Assembly: GCA_013115145.1 (NCBI GenBank)
Contig: JAAPAO010000455.1
Coordinates: forward strand, 1 to 29,526
DNA from: Perkinsus chesapeaki
Taxonomy: Eukaryota; Perkinsozoa; Perkinsida; Perkinsidae
DNA: 29,526 bases
Reading direction: 5' to 3'
Position numbers and translations under genes: made by a program. Positions 20,056 through 29,526 of the stretch are shown here, piece by piece (the stretch's first letter is position 1; every line of letters begins with the position of its first letter). The notes beneath the pieces are model-generated. The model had not been told where the DNA came from, did no database searches, and saw only the letters and a program-made list of their open reading frames with translations.

Positions 20056-20871
20056 CGAGGGTATCGGTTCCACCGGTCCCAAAGCGAAGAAGGGTATCTG
20101 AGCGGTCGAGTTCGTCGACAAGTAGTCAAGGAGTAAGGCGGAGCGAAGCGGTTCTTGTTTTTCATTTCCGTCGGTAGGAGTTCCTTGAGATCAACGTACG
20201 AGGTCGTCGGCATTCCTTGTTGAAATATCAAGTGAGAAATCGTCCGCCGACTCTATTGAGGGAAAAAGTGGAAGAACAGCTTGATGGGGAGGGAACTATT
20301 GAATTCAATGAGGCACAGCCAGAGCTGTTTCCGTAAGGCATTTTCATAGTCATTTCAAATGGGTCATGTGAAGCGCTAAAGGGCTTTGCAGCAACAGTAG
20401 GCCTACAGTGAGGCTTAGTCAGAGTGCTTAGTTCCGTAAGCCGCGCACATTTTTATACGACGTCGGAGAAATGATTTTTGACACGCTTTATAAGGGGAGC
20501 CTCCTTTGGGAAGCCAAAATCCCGGTTGGTTGTGTCTTCGTGAAACACTGGCACTCACCGATCTGTATGCTGCCTCATCGAGGTTGGGAATCCCAACTTG
20601 GGATTACATATTCGATCTACATAATTTTGCCCAATGGAGAACATCTACTCATGTTGGGCGACAAGACAATAGTTAGAATTTGGTACATTTTGTAAATTGG
20701 GTATCGGGGAAAGACCATTTCAGGTATATAATGAGCTTCTATGAGAACGGTGAGATTTATTTGCCATCAACGGTAGCCGAGAAACAAGTCAGACTCGAAT
20801 GTGAAAGATTAGGGCTGCCGGCAAATGTAATAATCGGCAAGCTCGAAAAAGTGAACGTTCAAGAATCTTGA
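20056..20871 (+). CDS. BTB/T1 (KCTD-like) domain protein, C-terminal part
   Basis: Three exons in phase: 20056-20132, 20178-20332, 20724-20871. The first encodes VPPVPKRRRVSERSSSSTSS, a basic nuclear-localisation-like patch followed by a Ser-rich linker. The second and third encode a tetramerisation-type BTB fold: FLEINVRGRRHSLLKY (family LNVGG..f.t), PPTLLREKV, then NEAQPELFPYIMSFYENGEI, matching DR.P..F..ILnflr.G, and LECERLGLP. Such domains oligomerise in KCTD Cullin-3 adaptors and potassium channels; with no channel segments seen, an adaptor or nuclear role is likelier. The protein stops about 16 residues after the domain. The start codon and 5' exons are upstream and unassigned. The intron 20133-20177 is a family-2 introner-like copy. 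Confidence 0.72.
20133..20177 (+). repeat. Introner-like intron, family 2, copy 2 (45 nt)
   Basis: Begins GTAAGGCGGAGCGAAGCGG and ends CGTCGGTAG, with TTCTTGTTTTT in between. Frame continuity into the BTB fold supports its removal. It shares GGCGGAGCGAAGCG and the tail pattern with the LSG1 intron at 18044, in an unrelated gene. Confidence 0.75.
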
Positions 20872-21617
20872 GTTGAATTTGGTACTGACAACCATTGTGG
20901 TGCTTCGCAAGTCGTCTACCGTATGATAATTTGGACCGGTGAGTCACCGGCGGCGGGACCTGGGATATGATGCTCTGTAAGACCATGCTCCACTGAAGCT
21001 TCCGCTTTAAAACCGGAAGTATCATGCTGGAGTATCATAGCTCAAGGAATTATTACATGCATGCTTGAAATCACAAGCTTCTCCGGCGATATCATAGTGA
21101 TGCATGATAAATTCATGGTATAAATTACTTCAACCAGTACGGCGAAGCGGTAGTCGCGCGTCACATGCCCCTATCAAGTACCAATAGAGCCAACATAGAT
21201 CTTTCGCGCGCCATTTCATTATTCGTGAGAAAAAATAGAAAATTTCTTCCGGAAAGTTAGGAAACAACGGAAAAATTAGCTACCCTGCTCTCTGGAAGCA
21301 GGTCTCGAAACTGTACATCCGATTCGGGTGATTCGAACTCAAACAGTTCGCGCAGATATACTCCCTGAGGGTTCGTTGTTTAGAAGAGAGCAAATTTTGC
21401 GGTCCCAATGGGTGCGAGACCTTCCCACAAATTTGGCTGAAGAGAAGAATCTCTCCTGTGCACTCGTCCTACAGATAGACGTAGCAGCTAGGAACAATGT
21501 TCCCGCTAAGCCTAATTTCCTGTTTCGGCGCGGAAATTCGAGCACTTTCTGGGAGAGAGAGCGGAAAATGTAAGGGTTCCGTGATTTCAGCGGAAAATAA
21601 GGATTTGACACGTATGC
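20872..21617. other. Region without a confident gene
   Basis: Follows the BTB stop. Contains a small palindrome CCGGTGA/TCACCGG at 20936-20950. Open frames overlap on both strands at 21328-21611; both have ordinary composition and neither shows a family motif, so I cannot choose a strand. Confidence 0.35.
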
Positions 21618-21980
21618 TCATTTATACCATAAATGAGGTATTACCACCATACCGTGTTTCTCGGCCCATTGCAATAGTGGCGGTATCTTGTGTACTGCGA
21701 TCTCTTCAACAGCGAGAGTCACTTCGAGATCTGCCAACGGGCTGACAACTCTCAGCTCGTCCTCAAGTTGTTGTCTCTCGTCTGCCTTATGTTTCTGCAC
21801 CACCCTTTTGAGAGCATTATCAGCAGGTAATGCTTCGGACATGTGCTTGCCCTTAGTATCTATAGCCTTCTGGTGATCGGTAAGGTCAGACTTCTTCAAT
21901 TTAAGACCTTCGCATACTCTCCAGGATGCCCATTTGCCGCTACTTTTAAGATCGAGGCAGAGCCCAAAGCATTGTTTCAC
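21618..21980 (-). CDS. Possible exon of unknown protein
   Basis: The frame reads on from a few residues upstream (WLRVEGRVKQCFGLCLDL). It then runs through a charged, probably helical stretch (NALKRVVQKHKADERQQLED) to AVHKIPPLLQWAEKHGMVV. A GTATAA donor lies near the end, so the last two residues before the stop may be intronic. The charged, low-Cys composition is like real coding sequence. No family recognised. Confidence 0.4.
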   Translation of the reverse strand: MKQCFGLCLDLKSSGKWASWRVCEGLKLKKSDLTDHQKAIDTKGKHMSEALPADNALKRVVQKHKADERQQLEDELRVVSPLADLEVTLAVEEIAVHKIPPLLQWAEKHGMVVIPHLWYK

Positions 21981-22885
21981 TCTCCCTTCGACTCGTAGCC
22001 AGGCGGGTTACTAACCAGTTCTCCTAATTCCTCTAATAAAGTTCCTCTAATAGAGTACTTCGTCACGCAAGGCATTCGAAGAGTGAAATTCACTCAGTGA
22101 ATACTACAACAAGGGACTACTGACGCCATAATGGCGTCGCCATTTAGCGAAGGTTGGCAACAAGCGTGTTACGTAGTATTGAATCGGTACTATTCTCGCG
22201 ATGAACTTTGTGCATGCGTGTGAAATGTGTATGCGTACAGGCACCGAATCGTGTCACGCTGTAATGTTCGGCCGCGGATTCTCCCGAAAGTCTGGCTGTA
22301 CTATCGCGGACGGTTCCCCGAGCGCTGAGGGAACACTGGCTAGGAACATGATTTAACTCCCTCATAACGTTAAATTCACGTCACTTCCACACTTTGTAAT
22401 CTTCTCTTTTTCCCACACGGAGTGACTTTGGCTACGAGGGGACGTACTGACTATTTCACTAGTATTACGGTAATACTATTACCATTGGTATGGCTTCCTG
22501 GCTACCTTTGGCTCGGATCATCGATAACGATGAATTCACCTGTTCGTTTCCTTTTTTTCGTTTTCATTTTTAATTAGGCTTCACCTGCCTATGATACTTA
22601 TTATCGTACCCCAACGCCGAAGAAACCCTCACCTGGGTGGCCAGACTGGCAACTCTGATGGCATACTCCAATACATGGACCAAAATTTCTAGTTCAGCAC
22701 TATGAACACCGTGAGACCCCAGCCACAGATAGCTGATGTCCAATTTCCGAAGGAAGCAATCGGCACGCCTTTTGGTAAACCTTTCATCCACGTTCAAGCC
22801 TGAAACAGCTTTGGGTTCATCCGTCTCCTTCCCGATGAGACCGCAACTGATGATATGAGTGCAAGCGGATTTTTGTAGATCATCG

Positions 22886-22960
22886 TCCTCAACTGTTCAG
22901 TTGAGGGTGAGACTCAACTCAGTTGAGTCAACTGAGACCTAGTTGAGGGGAACTCATTGT
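22886..22960. repeat. Interlocked palindromes built on CTCAACT
   Basis: CCTCAACT/AGTTGAGG (4-nt spacer), GACTCAACT/AGTTGAGTC (1-nt spacer) and CTCAGTTGA/TCAACTGAG (1-nt spacer) overlap one another. A further partial copy, AGTTGAGGGG, follows. Several mutually exclusive hairpins are therefore possible. Confidence 0.9.
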
Positions 22961-23050
22961 CTTGAAGCTTGTGGAGCTTCCGTTCCAGAATCTTGTGGCA
23001 ATTGTCGTCTGCAGTCTTTAGTACTGTTTGCCAAAGCGTGATGTTATCAG

Positions 23051-23679
23051 GTGGTAATAAAGCAAGAAGCCCCCTCGATGCAATATATTTCGCGGATTGC
23101 TGCGGCAAATTTAGCGGCAGCTAATAGAGCGCCTCATGATACTGAAAAGCTTCTTGTTGCTCAGGAAATTTTCAAGTAAGCTTCAATTCTTGTCGAATCC
23201 GAAAATTTTCGCCGGTCTATCGCGAATCGCTCAAGAAAGACTTCAAATTTTACACTTTATATTTTTCACTTTCCATACTCTCCACTTTATGGACTTAACC
23301 GGTAGACCCCTCCCATTGAATTTATACTGATCGGCGAGGAACCTTCCCATGAAACTCCATCCGTAATGTGTCAGACGAACCTACTCGACTCTGTGGAAGT
23401 CTCTCAAGTCTGACATGGTCGTGAATACGACCAGAGATGGATGGTCTCGATGTATGCCGAAGTGCAAAGCCATCATCGATGAGTAGCATTAAAATCCGGG
23501 AATCGGTTAACATTTGCTTTTTCAGCTTGAGTGAGGATGATTGGAACGATGTCATTAATTTGATTTTGGACGAGGCTCGGAAACGCGGGTGTGTCGCGGA
23601 GCTGCTGGTCGACGAGAAGAATACGAACAAAGTGGGGATAGTTTTGGCACCAACTTCGACTGTTGTTTCGCTCAGATAA
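23051..23679 (+). CDS. Unknown protein, last two exons
   Basis: Exon 23051-23175 follows TTATCAG and ends at a GTAAGC donor in phase 2. Exon 23526-23679 follows TTTTTCAG, continues in phase and ends with TAA. Together they read about 92 residues with an Ala-rich helical segment (ISRIAAANLAAANRAPHDTE) and an acidic/hydrophobic helix (SEDDWNDVINLILDEARKRG). 5' exons are upstream. One is possibly at 22577, after a strong pyrimidine-rich acceptor (CATTTTTAATTAG). The minus strand is also open across 22570-23108, so the strand assignment upstream of 23051 is doubtful. Family not recognised. Confidence 0.5.
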
Positions 23680-24133
23680 AAATCACTATGTTTGATTCTG
23701 CGGAGTAGGGAATACCTACTGGCCAGCTACATTGTTTTTCATATCGACTTGGTGGAATTGATGAGTTTGGTTCATAAGTGTCAATTCATAAAAGGGATGA
23801 TGATGGCGTTGTTCAACAAAACCATTGGTGACGCTTCAGTGTTGAACGAGACATACCAATTGCATCTAGAGGAACGATGCATCATATGATTCCGATAACG
23901 AATACCATCAAAGCCGTGAGAGAAGTATCTTCGTAAGCATCCTTTGTAGAATCTTAAGAAACACCGGTGAGAACAGATTGGGCTTATTAGCATCGCTGGG
24001 ACGATTTAAAGACTTAAGGCATTGTGAATAAATAAGATGCAAGTTGTATCTTGATGATATAATCGTTACTCAACTGTGATATACGTACGTATTGAGATGT
24101 CATCCACCTCAGCACTCGGTTTTTAGCGTTAAA

Positions 24134-25170
24134 ATGGCCACTGTTGATGAATCTATGGTAGAGGAAATCGACAAGAAACCAGATTTATCAGATGTGAGCC
24201 TACCACCCCGGTTCTCGACTCGAGAATTCCGGAAACCAAGCTATCCTACTTCGTACAGACTAACTCCTGCATTGATAGTTAGTCAAGTGCTAATAACTGC
24301 TACAGTTAAAGCGTATCTTACAGTACTTGCGAGTGCGCAAATACCGATACCTGACAGTGGTACCTGATCACGTCAGCGATCACTGATCAGGTACCACTCC
24401 TATTCACGTTGATTACCCTGGCAGCGATATTGTTCTTCGCCGTGAACTGGACCAAAGTGTACGTTGTCGAATCTCGTCCACAAGTCTGAGCGATAGTTCA
24501 GTTACCATCGCCTCATGTTCGCCTGTACTTTCATTATTTGGTTCTGTCTGCCAAAAGGCATCGGCTCACATCTTCAGCATAGACTTGCGCGAATAGCCAT
24601 CCATCACAGAAGACAATATAAGAATGGTACGCCTTGAAATGTCGTGTAACGTTATGGGAGCGGGACTCTATAACTGTTGGTGCCTAATAATATGTATCTG
24701 TCACAGAGTTGCACTAATACTGCGATGCAGAGCAACGTGCATCCGCGTCAGTCTTTATATGGCCACAATCAGAACGAAAGATTGGAGAGCTTCTCAAATC
24801 CAGTGGCCAGTGGGAGGCCCAAAGGCTGGTTCCGCCATTCGCACTATCAAACCCGAATCGCGGGACTCCTGATTAGCTCGGTGCGGATCGGAAGTTCCGA
24901 GCCATAGCGGAATTTTAAGGCAGCATAATATTACGGGGAATCGAGCTAGTTGCTACCGCCGAAATATCGATTACATAGTGTGGTGAAAAGTATTAGTAAA
25001 CATCTTGTCAGAAATAAGGGTAAATGTGTGAATCACATACTGTGATGCAAGTTGTAGGACTCCCATTAAGCTGGGCTTCCTTCCAGATATGGATGATAGC
25101 GATGAAAGTGATTATGATGATACTGAAGTTGTAAATGATGCCGAGACGGTACCTAGACAGTTGAAACGAA
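24134..25170 (+). CDS. Exons of unknown acidic protein(s)
   Basis: ATG at 24134 lies a few bases after TTTTTAG, a likely 5'-UTR intron acceptor. It opens an acidic N-terminus (MVEEIDKKPDLSDVSLPPRF) with donors at GTGAGC (24198) or GTACAG (24253). A second exon after TTCCAG at 25086 reads MDDSDESDYDDTEVVNDAET and ends at GTAAGT near 25170. Phases do not join directly, so these may be two genes or lack a middle exon. Between them is the 15-bp inverted repeat at 24356-24398. No family recognised. Confidence 0.35.
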
Positions 25171-25411
25171 AAAGTAAGTGGCCTAGTAAACGACTCCACA
25201 TCTGTTACACATTCGGAGATTTTACATTTTTACATCTCATAAAATGTAGTAGAGATTATCTGTACATTTTATGACCTCGTAGTGCATATCAAGTTAATGA
25301 CTCTAATGAGTGATAATTGCTGGTTCTTCATTTATCAGTGGTAGCTTTTTGAAAATTATGATGATAAATCGCGACATTTTAGGATCGGGCTTTTGAAAAA
25401 TTCTCCGCTAT

Positions 25412-26339
25412 ATGGGCTCACCCGTAATCCAAACTCGGGCAGATGCGTTCACCTACTACGAGAAGCCTAGGGCAAGACTTTCAATTCAAGAGTTTGAAAT
25501 GATAGATTCACTTCATAGGTACACTTCAGCTAGCAGCCATGTCGATGGATGGACTGAAAAGAGCGATCGGTTCCTCGGAAGATATGTTCAAGTGAGTCAA
25601 CGCTGCTGTCCCAGCGTGCTTTTCACTTCGAGCTGCAACCAGATATCTAGGCTCATTTGCGAACCGGTTTTCACGACACGTTTTCCGGCATTTTATCATG
25701 CATGGTTTTGGTATGCTGAATTAGGGCCATTGTGGAGCGCAATGCATTTGTGAGAGATTTGCTGAAGGAGTCTAGGCGAGAAATGCTACAACTGAGGATG
25801 CAACAAGACAGGTAACGCTTCATTAGCTCTTCTTTTTCGTCGGCTAATATGTTGCCTCGATACTATCGATTCGGTAGGAGACACTTTGCGCAAAGTATGG
25901 CTGTTTTTGGTCGGCGCATTACTGTAACACACGGACACATGCAGTACGATAGGGAAAAGTTCCTGTTCTTTACAAGGGGAGTACCAAAACTTGGAAAACA
26001 AGAGCCGTGATATTCTTTCACTGGAACGCACGGGTGTGTTTTCAGTTTTCACAAGTGTGTTCTGGTCATTTCCTAATTTCCTCTTGGTTATAATAATTTG
26101 GTTTTGCCGGCCAAGACTTGACCTATTTCGGTAATATGTTGAAACATTGCAGTACTTTCGGGCACTAGGGGGCTACTCTCGTTTGTGGGGGGCGAAGTAG
26201 CATTATTATAGAACTGTCGTTGGGTGTCGCAAGTCGCATGGTCGAGTGATTCTCCAGAGAACGTGCGGTGGTGGAGGAAAGATTCCGGAGACAGTCATCG
26301 AGCACGGAAAGGAAAACCAGAACGATACTTGATGAGTGA
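25412..26339 (+). CDS. Unknown charged, probably coiled-coil protein
   Basis: The exon from ATG 25412 to 25591 reads 60 residues (ending KSDRFLGRYVQ) and meets GTGAGT. The exon 25725-25811 (AIVERNAFVRDLLKESRREM...) and the exon 26258-26339 (RERAVVEERFRRQSSSTERK..., stop TGA) join in phase. The last two form a strongly charged helix of the kind seen in cytoskeletal or ciliary coiled coils. The first junction is out of phase by two, so either a small exon in 25592-25724 is missing or one boundary is wrong. Not recognised. Confidence 0.45.
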
Positions 26340-27584
26340 GAAATTCATATACAGTATAAAAAGTATAAGTCGGCAGAGATACAAATAGTCATTTTAGAGT
26401 TAGTATTATATATTAGTCAGTATAGTATAGAAGAGATGACATAATTCACTGAATTAAATCTGGACTAAATTCAGACTATGATTATACGTTGTATACTATT
26501 TTTAGCACTTATTGACACGTAGCTTATACACTTTGGAATCGGGATAGTTATGTAAGCGGCTTTTCCCGAAGAATATGTAGATTAAGATATTTGATAATTC
26601 CACTGCCAGACCACTCGAGTTGCTCAACTCGGGTTACTTGGGTCGCATGAGCTAGAATTCTATCGCTCTGTTTTCCCACAAGCACTCGGCTTTCCATATA
26701 GTGCGCCTTTCCGGTGGTATTGACCTGTCGACTACGGCGCGTTGCTGGCTCGAAGCATGCACGAGTTCTGAAACATTTCCGATACGCGTGATGAATCATC
26801 GTGAATAAAAATGGAAGAAAGGGCTTCCCGGAAAGAGCCTGTCGCTGTCTCAGTCTTTGGGCATACTTGAAAGCATTATTATACTGCCGGTTGAGAGAGC
26901 ATATAGAGCAGCAACGATCCCAAAAGGTAAGCTTGTGTCGATTGCGTCCCTAGAGCGCAACCATAGCCACCACCCTCGGAAAACGAGGTTCGGATGCCGT
27001 CAGTAGGAAGTAGGGGTTAGCTAAAGAGTGGCGAGAGCACCACGAAGAGACGACGGTTACTGCATGGAATCTCGACTTGTCTTGCTTATTTTTGTACGAG
27101 TATCCAATCGACAAATTTTTGAGAGGGAAAAATACTAATCTATGCATCTCTTCCCAATACAATGACCCGCGCGACATTACCAGCATTTTTACCAACAAAG
27201 GAATGCCATACTGAAGTCGATATCGGAAATTTTCTCTTGTAGCTCCTACGGGATATGCACCTTTCCTTACCCGCGGTGCGCATGAGGCCACGCAGCTACA
27301 TGATAGACCGTGAAAGGGACATCTCCCTAACATTCCGTGTAAGTCCCCCGAGGGAACATTCATCGTCTTTCTGATGCCACGGATGTACATCTCCGATAGA
27401 CCTCACCCTTTAAGAGGGCATCCCGCGATCATAAAGCTCAAGATCATTCCGAATGATTTTGGCACTCCGTAGTGTACCAGCAGGTATGGGTTCCCCATAG
27501 CAAGCTCGACAGCTGCGTGCAACCATCGAAGGAATCCATTGGAGCAGAGGCGAGTCGGATGACCTGAGCGTTGTTTGTGAGGTG
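26340..27584. other. Mostly non-coding; one long minus-strand open frame
   Basis: 26340-26530 is AT-rich with no gene. A 146-codon frame at 26950-27390 (-) is unbroken, but has many Cys, Ser and Trp, no clear motif and no splice partners I could confirm. I treat it as doubtful. Confidence 0.3.
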
Positions 27585-28574
27585 ATGGTCATCTTGTCAG
27601 AAGCATCTCAGAAAGGTGGCACCAAGGGAGCCGTACGGGTAAGAAAGCCTATTGTTTCTAAACAAGAGGTTCCCAGCAGGCCTTTCGGTTTTGGGCATTT
27701 GCCGATGTTGATATGTTCGAGACCAAGCTCGAAAGATTCGCAGATTCCTGGTTACGTTCGGAGTTTGCTTTGATAGGTGAAGTCTATGAAGCATCGCGAG
27801 CAGATCCACTAAATTCAGGGCTACTCGAGTTAATAGTTCATAAAGTCCAAGAGCTTTCTCATTTGCCTCCACGGTCGTGCTCCGACGTCTCAGTCTTCGC
27901 GAAGATTGTTGAAGTCGAGCTCATCGGATGGGCCGCTAAGCAAGTGAGCTCTTGACTCTGGGATGTTGTGTAACTCATGGAACGTCACGTTCGTTACCAG
28001 TCTGACATGATGTCAGTGACATCCCAAATGAGGATTCCTAATCGAGCTCGGTGAGCCCAGTGAATACGGCTAAAGTGCTGTAGAAACTGCTGCTGCTGTT
28101 AACATTCGAGCAGCTCGAATGATTCGCGATGTATGTTCGTGGCTTTTCGCTGTTCTACGAGCTTCTGAGAACTCAGCTCTCAGAATGTCACTTTAGCTCT
28201 ACGGGACCTTCCTCACAGTGTGTGATTCATACAGTTCCGCTATAGTAATGAGATATGCTAGACTTGAAGGCCTAACCTTGAGACGAGACAACGCCTCACA
28301 AATCCTGTCATTTATTAGGACTGGCAGATTGCGGAAATTCGGCGTCGGAAGGCTGCAGAGGTGAGACTCGTTGCCGATGGGATCGCGACGCAAATAAATT
28401 CACCTGGAATGGAATAGCAAATGCTATCTAATTTGAAGACTAGCAGTATCGGGAAATTATCGAAATTGCTCTTCCATAGGAACTTAAGGCAGTTCAGTGT
28501 CCTGCTGTAGTGTAGTGTCTACGCAGGCAGAGAGGTCTAAGGGAACGGCGGCAAGCAAGATTGATGACTCATAA
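27585..28574 (+). CDS. Unknown protein, complete four-exon model
   Basis: Exons 27585-27638, 27680-27943, 28319-28360 and 28527-28574 all join in phase 0 with GT..AG borders (donors GTAAGA, GTGAGC, GTGAGA; acceptors CAGCAG, TATTAG, ACGCAG). They give 135 aa from MVILSEASQ to KIDDS and a TAA stop. The first intron is only 41 nt. The middle exon (WAFADVDMFETKLERFADSW...) is amphipathic and helical; the end is highly charged (IAEIRRRKAAEAERSKG). I do not recognise the family. Four consecutive compatible junctions argue strongly that it is real. An additional upstream exon is possible because the frame is open before 27585. Confidence 0.6.
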
Positions 28575-29526
28575 GCACAACACATTGGAGCTCATCGGAC
28601 TTCCTGGTTCGACCCATAATCAGCAAGTCCCAACTGCCTCATGTATGTATGGTGCGTGGTATCAGATTGTATCTCAGGTTGTGTTAGTCTTATAGTCAGT
28701 TATGCATCTTCCTGATCGAGAACAAGTTGTCAGGATTACTTTCCCAGGAAATCCCACTAGCTTTTCTTTCAAGTGGCGCTGTCATCGTGTGTAATTAGAG
28801 ATGTTGGGCGAGGCCTCTGGTGATGTGACTCGAGGGTTTCCCTACAGCGCTAGTAGCGTTGCGGTTCTGCCGCAGTACTACTGCCGGAGCTAGTAGGATA
28901 TCGGTGAGCTAAATCTGACACCACAGTCACATTGCTCAGTGACGTGCGACGTACGCGTACGTGCTCTGAACCGAGGCATGCAGTATTACAAACACCACAA
29001 AGATGAGGTATATCCGAAGGAAGATAGAGCAGTAAACAGAGTGAGTAATGAGTAGAATATCAGTGAATAGAGCTAGTAATAGCGTGGTACGACAATTGTG
29101 CGATAGACAGGACTTGTGTGAGTAGCCCACAGTGAGTTATATAGTACACCGTACACAGTGCACGTGGTCAGTGCTGATGCAGACGAAGCAAACCCCTCCT
29201 GTTTCTACCATAGATCTCATCCCATGGCATCACAACTGAACCAATTTCATTTCAGTGCTGCTCGGAGTAGCCTACTTCGATAATCCAGGCGCTCGCACAG
29301 CAGAATCGATACTCCCGATCTAACTCCACTGAGTCACAACCGATTCCATCCTGAGTTTCAAGCCAATCGATGAGCAGGGTTCACTAATTATACGCACGTG
29401 CAGAGCTCTCCTCACACATTAAGGTAAGAACCTTTCACGAGTTCTACATTTACGTGCAAGCCACGGATACCGTGAGCGAAGTTTAAGCGAACCGACTAAC
29501 CCGAGAGACAGCGCACGACACAAGCG
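28575..29526. other. Terminal region, no gene seen
   Basis: No frame with convincing splice partners or homology. Contains the 14-bp perfect palindrome ACGTACGCGTACGT at 28949-28962 and smaller inverted repeats, consistent with the rest of the window. Confidence 0.5.

Noticed and set aside
22570-23108. Minus-strand multi-exon gene across this interval
   Set aside because: Frames are long, but the junction near 22890-22945 does not keep phase, while plus-strand exons at 23051-23175 and 23526-23679 join cleanly. Left unresolved rather than called.
26950-27390. 146-codon minus-strand gene
   Set aside because: Unbroken but with no motif, odd composition and no splice partners; left as a doubtful frame within a region entry.
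1-29526. CRISPR arrays, bacterial operons, insertion sequences or viral genes
   Set aside because: No direct-repeat/spacer pattern, no Shine-Dalgarno-linked frames, no transposase, polymerase or capsid motifs seen; spliced genes show the DNA is eukaryotic.

Overview
The window is nuclear DNA of a eukaryote with intron-rich genes. Coding exons are short, joined by GT..AG introns, and many introns are only 41-57 nt. Gene content (secreted subtilase, DHRS4-like dehydrogenase, Mpv17/PMP22 protein, LSG1 GTPase, BTB/T1 protein) and moderate GC fit a protist. A Perkinsus-like alveolate is my best guess; it rests on overall impression, not on a marker gene. All splice models were built by eye from frame continuity and family homology.

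Layout. 2-994 (+): 3' part of a subtilisin-like protease cut by the window edge. 2177-4781 (-): complete 8-exon DHRS4-like dehydrogenase of 260 aa ending in the peroxisomal signal SRL. 4959-5031 (+): tRNA-Arg(CCT). 5032-8892: gene-poor, with a fold-back repeat family and tRNA relics. 8893-10079 (+): secreted GH18-like protein without the catalytic motif and with an apparent frame break. 10886-11585 (-): Mpv17/PMP22-family membrane protein. 11683-12054 (-): small cysteine-containing unknown. 12160-18254 (+): LSG1, a circularly permuted ribosome-biogenesis GTPase with at least 18 exons. 20056-20871 (+): C-terminal part of a BTB/T1 (KCTD-like) protein with a possible nuclear signal. 23051-23679, 24134-25170, 25412-26339 and 27585-28574 (+): exons of unrecognised genes, the last a clean four-exon, all phase-0 model of 135 aa.

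The most interesting signal is in the introns. Several tiny introns of LSG1 and the BTB gene share sequence. One family carries AATCGATCRATCGGGCG (two sense copies just before 3' splice sites, one inverted copy starting exactly at a 5' splice site, one diverged copy). The other carries GCGGAGCGAAGCG followed by a T-rich tail and fills 45-50 nt introns in different genes. This is what introner-like, intron-creating mobile elements look like. The window also holds more long perfect short-spacer palindromes than expected by chance. These have unrelated sequences, up to 18-bp arms around a 1-nt spacer.
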